A DNA stretch of 64,000 nucleotides from Mesostigma viride. Lineage: Eukaryota > Streptophyta > Mesostigmatophyceae > Mesostigmatales > Mesostigmataceae. How positions within the stretch are numbered: position 1 is the first letter of the stretch; each line of letters begins with the position of its first letter. The stretch spans positions 2,029,096-2,093,095 of the forward strand of contig RPFO01000076.1 in NCBI GenBank assembly GCA_009746045.1, read 5' to 3'. Below the pieces are notes generated by a model. The model saw nothing but the letters and a program-made list of their open reading frames with translations, was not told where the DNA came from and did no database searches. Position numbers and translations under genes: made by a program. Shown piece by piece: positions 10,370-20,850 of the stretch.

Positions 10370-11365
10370 TGGGTGAGGCATGATCGCCTAGGAGTGTTTC
10401 ACCAAATGTTACTGTGGTTGTGGTTGAGAAGTAAGAGGTCGTTATGTTACGTGACAAACTTGACATGGACTAATGACTACATAGACACACTGACTGACCA
10501 CTAGATCCTTATAGTAATAATTCTAAGCTATAAGGGTGGGCAATTAATAGACATGGGCATGCACCTATAGCTTGGAAGTAGTTAGTATGCTGACCAGCAC
10601 AGGCATGCACCTAGCTTGGCAATCAGTCTGGCATCTAGATCTAGAGTGACCGACACTAGGCAGTCATAAATGGCAATTGCTTTCTGTGACACAGCAGACA
10701 GGTTAGCCTAGACATTAGGGTAGCATGTATAACCTCTGAGGCTATAATATACTAACCCTTAAATGGTACTGACTGATATTTATAGCGGGCAGTACCAAAT
10801 GTCCGCTACAAATAGTGGACAGTTGGTTGGGAGCATAACGCGAATGCCAGTAGGTATTTCCGTGATATTTTTAGCCAGGCTTCTTCAGCTAGATGTGTAC
10901 TACGCGTCTACGTCCCATACCTAAACATCACTACATTCTGACAAGTACACAGGGACTAATTATTGACCAAAGTACAGGGGGTACCCTTTTCAATGGGACG
11001 AAAACGTGAATGTAAAGTATTGACATCCGTGCAGATTTGCCGCCATGGCGGTGCAGAAAACTGACTGGCGCAGTAGCGTCGATGCATGGATTCGTTCCAA
11101 AATTTGTAGGCACACTTTATACGTCATAAAGATGCTATAGACCTAGTTGCGCAACCTCTAACGAGGCGCGCAATCATCTCGGGCTGGTTTTTATTGCGTC
11201 AACACGCGTTCACCACCACGGGGATGCTGATGAAGCTAGCACTTGGTATTTGCCGTTTTATCATTGAATATTTCGCAACGATTAACTTTCTTATGATGTA
11301 TATCGCATAGTTCATCAGCGCTGTGGGCCAGGGAAGCCTCGGGGCATCGTTTCTGTCATGAGCTT
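10370..11365. other. Intergenic stretch, nothing recognised
   Basis: About 1 kb of AT-leaning sequence outside the CACTA-type end, without a convincing ORF, RNA gene or repeat. A lone CACTAGG at 10654 is not backed by subterminal repeats or a matching 3-bp flank. Confidence 0.5.
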
Positions 11366-11589
11366 GCTACCTGTCAGACAGCCTTGTTTGCGGTTGTTGG
11401 ACCTGGCGCAGTTTGCAGTCCCTACCGCTGCCGTGAAGGAGGCAAAGTGGTTTTATCGTTCGGTAAGTAATCCCGGACTTAATCCCGGACTTTTCGTGGT
11501 GTTTAATGGAGTTAGACAACCATTTCCAAACACAGAAAGTGCCAAACCTCATGGACACGGGCCTTCCAGGCACGTGCAACCATACACGG

Positions 11590-11632
11590 TTAGGCAGACT
11601 TAAAAAAAATTTTTTAAGCCTGCCTAACACCG
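11590..11632. other. A/T-centred hairpin
   Basis: An inverted repeat with arms related to TTAGGCAG and CTGCCTAA flanks an A8T6 centre, giving a stem of roughly 19 bp. It lies in noncoding DNA and may be the footprint of a small foldback element. No target duplication was seen. Confidence 0.45.
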
Positions 11633-11727
11633 TATAGGGGTTTCCACGCGAATTCCCCACAACCAAGCTGCACCATGGAAGCACCCAAAAGATGTTCAAG
11701 TTGTAGTTAATTACCTGCGGCATGTTC

Positions 11728-12258
11728 AGGGTGCGGCAGGTCACGTCGCCGAGAGGCGCTTTCTCAGGCTCACTCTTGTCCGCGCCCGCACCTGCGTCCT
11801 CGGCGACTTCCTCACCGCCGCTCAGGCGCTTCTTGCTGCCCGTGTTTGTCACCCACCTGCTGAGCTGCTTCTTAACGAACTGACGCGTCCACCCCTATCT
11901 GTTTAGCCTTTGGGCCCTTTCCTAATTCGTTCTTTTTCTGTTCTGCCTCAAACTCAATGTTTGCACAAGCTTCTGCAAAAGGGCAGATAGCCTTGGCTCG
12001 CTGCACAATTGAATCTACCATGTTGGCATCCTGCTCTTTGAGCACATACCCAGGCACGAGGTGTGCCCGGGCAAGGTCCGACAGCACAGCTCGCAATACT
12101 GGCAAATATTGGGAGGTGCTGACATTTTGCTTCGGCCTGCTTTCCTGGTCCCGCTCGTCATTAAATCTTATCCACTCTGCAGCAGTGCAGGTGTGCGGGG
12201 TGCGCAGCTGCTGTGCCGGGCTTTTTGGGCATGAGATCGCCTCAGACACCACGCCCAT
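11728..12258 (-). pseudogene. Broken hypothetical gene fragment
   Basis: A minus-strand frame from the ATG at 12258 runs 128 residues to a TAA at 11872. The protein-like sequence then continues in another frame (KKQLSRWVTNTGSKKR, then an acidic Glu/Ala stretch) to about 11728, where CAG|GTAATT looks like a splice donor. One indel near 11880 would join the parts. The encoded protein is hydrophilic and Ala/Glu/Lys-rich with no motif I recognise. It may be a captured or decayed host or transposon gene. Confidence 0.35.
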
Positions 12259-12373
12259 ATACCTTAAGTCCCGAGCGGCCCGCGGCCGACCGAGCGGAAT
12301 CCCCTACCGCAATGCCTTGGTGCGTGTGTGTGCCTACGTATACCCACCCCCCCGTTTGATGCAACTGCTCTGT

Positions 12374-12681
12374 TGTCCGCCGTCGGTTCAGAAGATCGAC
12401 GATCCTGGTAGAGTCCTGCGCAAGAAATTTAAATACCTAGAACACGCTGAACTTGCGCGCAACGGTAGCATCTCAGAAACGGCTGGCCTGGGCGGCCGCG
12501 TGAGCAAGTCCGTTACGACGGATGGTCAATTTATGCACTATGGGTTGTTGCTGCATGTGAACATCCAAGTTTCTACGAATCTATATACTCGATCTTTCGT
12601 AGCAGTGTTTACGGTGCACGTCGTTTCGACTGCCGTTAAGGCGCAAACCCGGCAAGCTAATAGAGTCCCGCGCAAGTGAAG
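12374..12681 (+). repeat. 308-bp tandem duplication, copy 1
   Basis: Starting at TGTCCGCCGTCGG, this unit is repeated from 12682. It reads through the position where T1 is inserted in copy 2, so it serves as an internal empty-site control. It is open in one frame, but the residues match nothing I know. Confidence 0.85.
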
Positions 12682-14269
12682 TGTCCGCCGTCGGTTCAGA
12701 AGATCGACGATCCTGGTAGAGTCCCGCGCAAGAAATTTAAATACCTAAAACATGCTGAACTTGCGAGCAACGGTAGCATCTCAGAAACGGCTGGCCTGCG
12801 CGGCCGCGTGAGCGAGTCCGTTACGTCGGATGGTCAATTGATCATAATGCACTATGGTTTGTTGCTACATGTGAACACTCGAGTTTCTACAAATCCTTAA
12901 CTCGTCGTCTGTCTCTGGTCCTCTACGGAGGACTGAGTTGAACTCAGTCCTCTCTAGAGGACCGAGTTTTTGGGTTTCGTAGAAAATTCGCCCCGGTCAG
13001 AATGTTTGACAAAAAAATTCTCTCAAAATTTATTCAAATACTACGTGAAAAGATCTTTCTTGGACATATTTTTGGGATTTTTTTGGATTTGGTATGAGCG
13101 GCTAAATGTACGGTCAAAGTACAGGTGGTAAGGGTACTTCTCCACGTGAAACGCGACTAGTTCCGGAAATGCACGACCTAGCCATGGCGGCTCGCGCCCA
13201 TGCATGCAGTTTACGTTTGCGGACGAGTTGGCTGTCCAAACTCAGAAAATACATTTAAGATGCTCTAAAGATGATAAAAATCAATTTTTAGCTCGCGGGG
13301 ATGCGGTTTACCCGGTGTCGGCACTGTTCTTGCTGGATAAAACTGCGATAAGGCAGGTCGACGGAATTGATGACTGCGCTTGCTTTCCGGCGCAATTTCA
13401 ATGGCTGATAGGTTTCTTTCTACATTTTAACATGCATTGTATTAGAATAAATTGAGTGACAGTATAGATTTGATGATTTCGACCATTCTGTCACGTCATG
13501 GTCTATGTGCCGCAAAGTGCCACTTTTGCGGGCACCGCCTGGGCCAAGGTAACGCCAGCCGTGCCAGGTAAAGCCGGATAATCGTTGCCTCTTCGTTTCT
13601 TGATGTTCTTACATGAGTTTAAGCTTGCGAGGCGTTGTCAGGTTCAAGTCTTGATGCTCTTTCTTGACCGTTGCCTGCCCCTCTCTAAAACCCCCTTTTC
13701 AGATGATGTTAGCAGGCATTTGCCTTAACCCAGTGTAGTTGTGCAGGGTTTTAGGAGCTGTGCAGGTTTAAACACCTTCGTAGATGTTAGTTATTCTTTT
13801 GCTACGTTCATACTGCATGATTGTGTGGCCACGGGCTGCGTCAAGGGTGCATTCAAGCTTTTACGGGTGAGTGAAAAGTCTTGGTGACAAACCACTGCCA
13901 TCATGTGCCAGCAACTATGTTGGCCACATCATGGCAAGGCAAAACAGTTATAGCCATATCTATTGTTGTTAGAAACAATGGAAATATGCTTAACCTACCC
14001 ATTATATTGGTGGTTGACACTTCTAACATAACCATTTGTTGGTAGTTATCCAAGCCCATTCCCTACATGCATGCATAGGCTCTCACTGCATGATAAGGTA
14101 TGATATACCTGAAGTATGATGATGCAAGTGTGTTGTCCTGTAATGCTTGAAGGGAAATGAGTTGATTGGGATGGTTGGTGGCCACGGTGATGTGTAGTAT
14201 GACCGCACTTACATGCTAGCAAAGTTAGCAAAAGCCCCATTCCTCTCCTGAGGACTGAGAGTTTTTTAA

Positions 14270-16180
14270 GGGGACTCGGCGCGGCGAATATTTTCTGCGC
14301 CAAAAAAATTCCGCGGTACCCTCCGTACCGTGAAAAGTGGGTGCACGGTGCGCGCACCCCTTGCGGAAGTGGCCATGGTGACTGCTTTTAGACGAAACGT
14401 GACAAATCTGGCTCGCGGAAAGCAGAAAAAATGCTCGATTCTTGGAGAAAATTAGTTACTGATTCTAATTTATGGTGGGATAGTTGCGATCTATAATGTC
14501 GCGGGCTCTTTTTCTTTACCATCGGCAGGGGGGGTCCGGCCTGAATTTCTGTCGGGATGAATAAAGTATAATGGATGCCTGCAGGTGTGATTGTCGATTG
14601 TTGCCAGTTTTGATGGTCCTAATGGAAGCTAGTTTAATGATGTTTCGAAAGCCGTAAAAATTCCCGCTGCTATCTTTACCTTTCCCGTCATTTTGCGGTA
14701 AGATAACATTAGGCCTGCGCGATGCGCGCCCGACCTCTCCATGAAAGGGTGGCCTTTCTTGTCCGCCTGGGCACGGATAAATGCCCGTTATGGTACGTTC
14801 TTGTATTAAACGTCCTAAGATAGCGCTTTCCTGCTTTCTTAGCTCGTTGAGCGTAAGCTTTTTGCCTTCTTTCCGGCCAGATGCAGCCATGAACTTGCGG
14901 GTCCTGGCGCTGCATCGCTAGATTCCTGGATGTTTTTTAGCAAGTTCGTCTGTGACGTGGCTGGCTTGCTGCAGCGCGTGGCCCACAACCTGTCGGGAAG
15001 GTGTAATGCTTTTATTTCTATGCTTCTCTGAAATTTCTTTTGCTTTCTAGACAGTTGTGTTCGAGGAAATTCACGCGGTCTTCCTAAGCAGCGGCATCAT
15101 TTTCCCCAGACACTGACGAGCTGGCACCTGTATCCTAAAGAAAGTGGCTCGTGCTTGTTAGAAAGGAGGCAGTGTGCATTTTGCGGGACACAATGCTTTG
15201 GTGGCACATGCGTCAGGTAGGTTGTTCCAATGGTCTCTTCACCTTTCCCACTGAGTAAATGATAGCCTTTGTCATGCTAACCAGAGCAGCTAGCCACTGG
15301 TTGGCTGGATAAAAAGTCAGCTTATTTTCTCTTTATATACTGCGTGTGTGGTCCTCCACATGTCCGGCTTGTTGGGCATTTTGGAACAGGGTTTTAAATG
15401 TGTTGTTGGGTGGAACAACTTGGTTGTTGGCACAAAATCACACATTATTAGCCTGAGATAGGCATGACATATGCTGCTCAGGCGTGTCGTCCTACCAGCC
15501 TTGTTGTTAAGGGTAGACTCACAAGGCTGGCTGTGCCGATGGAGGGGTGGGGCGTATGACGCTCCGGACATCCTCCTCACACTCCGTGATCAAAGTGGGC
15601 ATGTTTTTGGGTGTCTAGGGTAGCAAAACAGATGTCATTTTGGCTCAGCACTAGCTCAATTCTCTTTTAGCGTCTACCCAGGTGGCATCACAGGAAAATC
15701 AATAACTTGAGCTACGCTTGTCAGAATGAGCTCAAACTTTGTGGTTGTGTTTCCCCTTACTCAGTGGAATATCGCATGTATGGATGACCCAATCTGATGT
15801 GTTAATGATTTGATTTATTTTTTTTGGCTCAAAAAAGTACCCATTTTGCGGGAAAATTAATAACTCAAACAAATGTGACCATTTTGGCCATGTAAACAGC
15901 CCAGCTTTTAAAAAAGTGGGGGAACTTTGCAGGTATGTATGGGCAGGTCATTTAGTCTGACAAGTGGTTTGTCTTGGGCAAAATATCTCATAAATAGCGT
16001 CTTTTTCTATTTTTAGCTCGCCACCGGTGCGTGGTTGGGGGTAGTACCCCCAACAAGTGGTGGTATGAATGTCCAAACATCATATTTATGGTACCCAATC
16101 ATCACTAGATGGTTCCCATGTGCATTGGAACTGATACTCACTAAAGTCTGTTTTTCAGGCTTTGGGACGTGCGAGTCCCC
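14270..16180. mobile_element. Second TTAA transposon nested in T1
   Basis: 1911 bp bounded by GGGGACTCG and CGAGTCCCC, flanked by TTAA at 14266-14269 and 16181-16184. T2 has the undisturbed site with a single TTAA where this element sits in T1 (around 38936-38942), so insertion with TTAA duplication is directly shown. Inside, the only sizeable ORF is a 124-residue minus-strand frame, with no transposase motif. Probably a non-autonomous piggyBac-like element; the superfamily is an inference from the TTAA duplication. Confidence 0.82.
14516..14890 (-). CDS. Hypothetical ORF inside the nested TTAA element
   Basis: 124 residues from the ATG at 14890. The first third is Lys/Arg/Glu-rich and helical, followed by a Pro/Gly-rich stretch. 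No domain is recognised and no homologue occurs in the window. It may be the leftover N-terminus of a larger gene carried by the transposon, or chance. Confidence 0.25.
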   Translation of the reverse strand: MAASGRKEGKKLTLNELRKQESAILGRLIQERTITGIYPCPGGQERPPFHGEVGRASRRPNVILPQNDGKGKDSSGNFYGFRNIIKLASIRTIKTGNNRQSHLQASIILYSSRQKFRPDPPCRW

Positions 16181-16670
16181 TTAATTGTTTCAGGCAGTTG
16201 CAGTGGCCAAATCGAGCCCAGTTTTTTGCCACGTTTCAAGAACTATATTGTTTACATGCCTATATTTTTTCTTCATGCTCCAGGATTTGATTGAATTTTT
16301 CCCACTCGTTCTTATCCCGAAAAATGCAAATTCGCGAGGGGTGCCCAACGTCTGTGTAATTTTCAGGTGTTCGGGTCAAGTTTTCACATATGCAGTATTT
16401 TTGCCAACAAAATGACATCTAGTACACCCCCGATCCACATCAAAACATTTGGGATGGACCCCCCACCTAGTCGCTACACGCGGTTGAAAATTGTCAACTC
16501 AGTCCTCCTGTGAGGACTGAGTTGGGACAGACGACGAGTTAATCGATGTTTCGTAGCAGTGTTTACGGTGCACGTCGTTTCGACTGCCGTTAAGGCGCCG
16601 ATGACGTTTGTGACGCAGCCGTGGGCTAGGTTGTCGGCTGTGGAGACGTCGCACAGGCACCTAAGTCCAA

Positions 16671-16952
16671 ATGTCAAGGAGACAACCAGCCATTGAACCC
16701 CTGTCGGCCATTGACGGAACCCCAGCTATGGCAACGGCTATGTATATGGTTATATTCAATGAGGGCGTTCAGCCAAGGCGATTTATGAACAGTTACAGCT
16801 ATGAAATCTGGCCGAAATTTTTGGTATCTGATCCCCAGGCCGACTTTGTCCATAGGGATTCCTCCACGAATCTTCAGGCCTACCTGAGTATGGTAGCCGA
16901 TGAGTTCCTGAAAGCATTATCCGATGAGGACGTCCTTGAGACGGTGGACTAG
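16671..16952 (+). CDS. Small hypothetical ORF upstream of tnp2
   Basis: 93 residues starting at ATG 16671, moderately acidic, ending LSDEDVLETVD and TAG. It lies 150 bp before the tnp2 start and could be an upstream exon or separate small gene of the CACTA-type element. No domain is recognised; low confidence. Confidence 0.3.
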   Translation: MSRRQPAIEPLSAIDGTPAMATAMYMVIFNEGVQPRRFMNSYSYEIWPKFLVSDPQADFVHRDSSTNLQAYLSMVADEFLKALSDEDVLETVD

Positions 16953-17107
16953 TTGACCAGCCGAGCTGTTTAATTGGCCGCGCAAGCGACCTTCAGTTGC
17001 CTGCATGGCTCGATCTGTGGGCCCGACTATGTTTATTGCTTAGTGCTGGGGGCCGGCATTGACCTTATCGTGGTCGTTGCCGGCCCTCCGTGTAGCGCAT
17101 TGGCAAA

Positions 17108-18107
17108 ATGCCTCCATTTGCCTCCGTCGATGACTTCATGTGCGAGGGGGATGCCAGAGACCGCAGCGGAGAGGATGCGGCACGGGACTTTGCCCGGAAT
17201 TATGATGAATCGGTGGGGAAAGTAATGCAGGACACTCCGCTGTACCCAGGCTCCAAGTGTAAGGCCTTGTTGACGACGTTGAAGCTGCTCACACTGATGG
17301 GGGAACACTCGTGCTCTCAAGTGTTTGCCGATGAGTTGTTTAAGCTGTTGACGTCGGTCCTCCCAGAGGGTAACAAGCTCCCCGTTTCCATTGGTGAGGC
17401 CAAGAAGGTGATGAAAGGCCTGGGCCTCGGGTACAGAGTGTACGATGCCTGCCCTTGCGAGAATTATCTGTACAAGGACAAAGCCACCAAGTCATGTCCG
17501 CTGTGCAATCGGTTCCGGTACGAGACGTATACGGACAGGAACGGCGACACTGTCCTCTCGCGCAAGGCGCATCGCCAGGTCAGGCACTTTCCTCTCATGG
17601 ATCGGATCAGGGCCTGGTTCCGAATTTCGGCAATGTCGGAAGCCCTTCGGTACGCTGGCGAGCACGAGAACAGAGAGGCAGACTCGCCTCAGCGCACTGT
17701 GGACGGCTTGAAAGGCAGGTAATATTATTTTCCTTTGACGGTTACGACATTTACGTGTGCCAAACTAAACAATTCAGCATTTTTTCGTCCGGCTCGTTTG
17801 TTCCTTTTTACTGCCCTGATTGACAGCTTCCTTTCCCGTGTGGTGTGACATCTTGTGCGTGGATATGTTGTTGCAGATTGCCGCGCAATTCAACACATCA
17901 AGCATCGCTGGCCCGAGTTTCGCACTGAGCCGCGGAACACTATGTTCATGTTGAGTTTTGACGGAGTATGCCCCCGCAGTTTCATGGACACGCACAGCAG
18001 TTGGCCTGCCTTCGTGACCTGCGTGAATTTGCCCGAGTGGGTGATGGTGAGTGGGCGTTTTGCCCCCCTGGTGCTTCTTGTCGGTGGTATGAAGGGAAAG
18101 GCCCCAA
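17108..18107 (+). pseudogene. tnp2-family CACTA transposase, 5' exons (interrupted)
   Basis: Exon 1 (ATG 17108 to about 17714) holds the tnp2 N-terminal landmarks: LYPGSKCKALLTTLKLL, LPEGNKLPVSIGEAKKVMK, LGLGYRVYDACPCENYLYK, then a zinc-finger-like CPLCNRFRY and the HFPLMDRIRAWF motif. Exon 2 (17877-18107) continues with EPRNTMFMLSFDGVCP and WPAFVTCVNLPEW, matching the family signature around LxxDGxxP. The phase only works if the intron uses a GC donor (AAAG|GCAGGT at 17715) or an indel occurred; the nearby GT donor at 17719 gives the wrong frame. Element B interrupts exon 2 at 18107, and coding resumes in phase at 54918. The product would cut and join CACTA ends in the nucleus. The upstream limit of the element was not found. 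Confidence 0.85.
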
Positions 18108-18565
18108 AGTTAGATGAGATGCTTAGGCTGACACACGGATTTCCGGCCTGCGCGCCGCGTATTGCCTACCGCGGCTGAGCGGGACACCTCAGTACTGTAC
18201 GGCAGGGTGTACGGTACTGAGGCGTCATGTGGACTGACGTGCAGTTAGTGCCAGACTGTTCCTAGGTGCTAGATCGACCCGCCAGGTCCGGTGTAGCCGG
18301 GCCTGACGGGCCGAGTCTTAGCTGGTCGCTAGTGACGTGGTCGCATGGCATTGCAGTGTCCAGTTGTCCACTGGTAGGTGCTGCAGGTAGCACTGCCATA
18401 GGCATATAGGCGTAGCACTGGGGAGTGCCGCAGCACCCGAGTTTGCCCAGACGTTCCATTCTGAGCCCTCAAGCTTACACTACTCTCATTGTATTATTGC
18501 TAATACAACCATCCTTCCATTTCAGCTTTCGGCAGTTGTCCATCGTCGTTAGACTCGTTCCAACT
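18108..18565 (+). repeat. 5' LTR of element B
   Basis: 458 bp, identical over its length to 54455-54912 as far as I can read. Terminal bases AGTT and AACT. Confidence 0.95.
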
Positions 18566-18616
18566 TGGACTGAAAAGCTTTTTTATTTTTTTCCGAAAAA
18601 CAAACAAAAAAAAAAT

Positions 18617-20147
18617 ATGGCTTCCAACAACGTCAACGACAACAACAACAAGGAGAAGGCGCCTGCCAGGCGCACATCCCCCCGCCTTTCGCCGGAGGGC
18701 ACGCCCTCCGCCAACGATGCAGCGAGGGTGACGCCTAGCGTCACCTTCCGCACGGTGGTCGCCGACCACCCCAGGCGTCGGACCCCGCAGGTGGGGACCG
18801 GCGCCCGGGGGATGGCGAGCGGACGTCCGTTTGCCACTGGCGGCTCGTCCGCCATGGCACCCGGGGGGCAGGTCCCCCGGGCACGTAATTCCCCCATCGC
18901 AGGTGATGGGGGTCGTGAACGGAGTGACTCCTCGGAAGAGGACGGGGAGGTGCCGCCTGTGAGGCCACGGCCTTCGCTAGAGATTTCTTCCCAGACGCCA
19001 GCGACGTCTGGTAATCTCTCGGTGGGCCGACAGATGGCCATCCTGGACATCGACCGGTATGGTGCGCATGTTCCGCCGCCTGTAGAGTTCGGGCGCTTAC
19101 CGTATCTTCTCCCCATCGGGGAAGACGACATCCCAGCGTTCATCTCGGTGAACGGCTGGATCATTCGCCAGCGTTTTCAGTTGACCGCCGATGAGCCGAC
19201 GCATGCGATGGATGTTCATCGGACGCACACGCTGCTCGAGCATCGTTTGCGGATGCAGTTCAACATGATCCAGGTGGCCGTTTGGATGTGGTGTTTCGCC
19301 AATAGGCCGAGGCGCAATCCAGGCACTGTGGATCAGTGGGCGTCCAGGCAGCGTCAGAGAGAGGCGCTGCGCGTGGTCGCCAAGCAGGAGATCACGCTGA
19401 CTCCGTTGCCGCCGTGGCCCCAAGTCACGCCAGTTGGCTGGGGCCCGGAGAGGCGCGAGGCGGCTGCGATGCCGCCTGCGACGGAGCGCGGGGCGGCAGT
19501 CGCCCCTACCACGCCCATGGGTGGTGAAACCACCCAGGACCCTCTGGCAGGTCAGAGGGTCCAGCCTCAGCAGCGGGCTCCCCCGCCCAGTGTGGGGGGC
19601 CAGGTGGCTGAGGAGGCCACCGGGGTTGCAGGGACCCCGGAGGCGACGCCAGCTCCCGGGGTCGCAGGGACCCCGGCAGCGACGCCCGCGCCTCCGGCGC
19701 AGGCGGGGGAGGTAACTCCCATGGAGGGTGTCACTGGCACCTCCAGCGGCTCTGGGGGGCAGGCCCCCTCTAGTCGCAACAGGGACAAGGCCCTGGCTGG
19801 GCCGGAGGGGCCTCAGGGTCCCACCCTGGCAGGGCAGCAGCCGGCACGGCTGGACGGCGATCTGGAAGGTCAGGACTTCATCACCCTGAATGATGAGCCT
19901 GTGTGGCGGGCCATTCAGGCTGCCACCGCCTCCTTCCGTGGGCTGGCCGACAGGAGCCAGCAGCTGCATGTCGCGGAGGCGGGCAGCCTAGTGTGTGCGA
20001 TTATCACGCATATACTGGGCTTGCCCAAAGTCCACGCGGACACACGCAGGGTGTGCGACGACTTGCTGCCTGCCCTGCAGGCCCTCCTCTCAGGGAGGAG
20101 GGTGCAGGGTAACAGGGTTCGCCTGGTGCGACTCATGGAGCTCCTGC
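18617..20147 (+). pseudogene. gag: gag of element B, N-terminal part (split by element C)
   Basis: The ATG at 18617 follows the LTR by about 50 bp. The first 150 residues are Asn/Pro/Arg-rich and disordered. Residues about 145-290 are a globular, partly helical domain. A Pro/Ala/Thr-rich linker follows, then from about 420 a helical domain (QDFITLNDEPVWRAI onward). Element C enters after codon 510. Skipping C and one CCTGC copy puts the frame straight into 28247 without a shift. This N-terminal half may correspond to the separate upstream ORF of elements A, C and D, here fused to gag. The apparent extension to 20308 is read-through into C's LTR. Confidence 0.8.
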
Positions 20148-20850
20148 AGTTAAACGTTCTTAGCACACGCAATGTGAAGGATATGGTTGCAATGCAGCAA
20201 TGTGTGAATATGGTTGGAAACGGAGCTTTGTTAAAATCGGATAATGTTACAGCGCTCACACACTTGAGGCTTGTACACGCGTTTGCCAAGTCAAGGCACA
20301 ACACGTGAGGCGGGCTCGCAAGAGATCTGCCCAAATGGCATTGGCCTATTGTTTATATACTTGTGCACTGTGCTTGCTAGTCCTGAGCAACCTAAGAGGT
20401 AGGCTCAGTATTAACACCCCCGGTACAGTATTCACTACCTGTACAGAGCCCAGCTCCTATACAGTAGGTCTGCCATACAGGCACAGTGACCACAGAGCAC
20501 AGTCCACAGTGACTATTGCATCTGCACCTAGAAGTCCAGGACTAAGCCTGCATGCGGTATCAACAGACCACAGGTTAAGGTTCCTATTTCCTGCGTACGA
20601 CGTATTAATCCAATACCGTCGTAGGTACAGCACCTAATTCCTGTCAGCCCAGGAATTACTGTCGACCCCATATGTCGTCGGCAAATATTCACGTCCGACT
20701 TAGGAGAACAGCCGGCTCGCGCTCGCGCGCGACCGGGAAGTCGGAACGCCATAACTTTCTTGATACTTGTCGGAATGAACTCGTTCCGGTGCCGCTGGAA
20801 TCGCAGAGATATGCCGAATCAGGATCACGCCAATGCGCTTGGCGTTAACT
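20148..20850 (-). repeat. 3' LTR of element C
   Basis: The part from about 20545 to 20850 is identical to the other LTR. The part from 20148 to 20545 carries all the differences: several 1-4 bp indels and substitutions, for example at 20151, 20324, 20395 and 20550. Confidence 0.93.

Larger units (their letters stand above)
12901..16538. mobile_element. TIR transposon T1 (TTAA target, non-autonomous)
   Basis: The ends are CTCGTCGTCTGTC and its complement GACAGACGACGAG, flanked by TTAA at 12897-12900 and 16539-16542. Just inside are hairpins built on GAGGACTGAGTT and its complement. Without the nested element at 14270-16180 and its TTAA, T1 is 1723 bp. Copy T2 at 38582-40299, in the opposite orientation, is 1718 bp. 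No transposase is recognisable, so it is non-autonomous. A 4-bp TTAA/CTAA duplication fits piggyBac-like or Sola-like elements, but the terminal bases do not decide the superfamily. Confidence 0.88.
12682..16597 (+). repeat. 308-bp tandem duplication, copy 2, split by T1
   Basis: Copy 2 covers 12682-12900 and resumes at 16543-16597 after T1 and one TTAA copy. Similarity to copy 1 restarts at once (TTTCGTAGCAGTGTTTACGG), confirming T1 as a clean insertion. Confidence 0.85.

Noticed and set aside
10654-10660. CACTAGG as a possible 5' end of the tnp2 transposon
   Set aside because: No subterminal repeats follow it, and the preceding bases CGA do not match the 3-bp flank TCG after 60640.
11957-12679. 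240-residue plus-strand ORF
   Set aside because: It overlaps the better minus-strand frame and the 308-bp tandem repeat, and its composition looks like a shadow.
12901-16538. Naming T1 as piggyBac
   Set aside because: One copy has CTAA not TTAA, the ends lack typical piggyBac bases, and no transposase is present.
18425-20308. A single 627-residue protein
   Set aside because: The frame starts inside the LTR of B and ends inside the LTR of C; the real gag runs from 18617 and continues at 28247.
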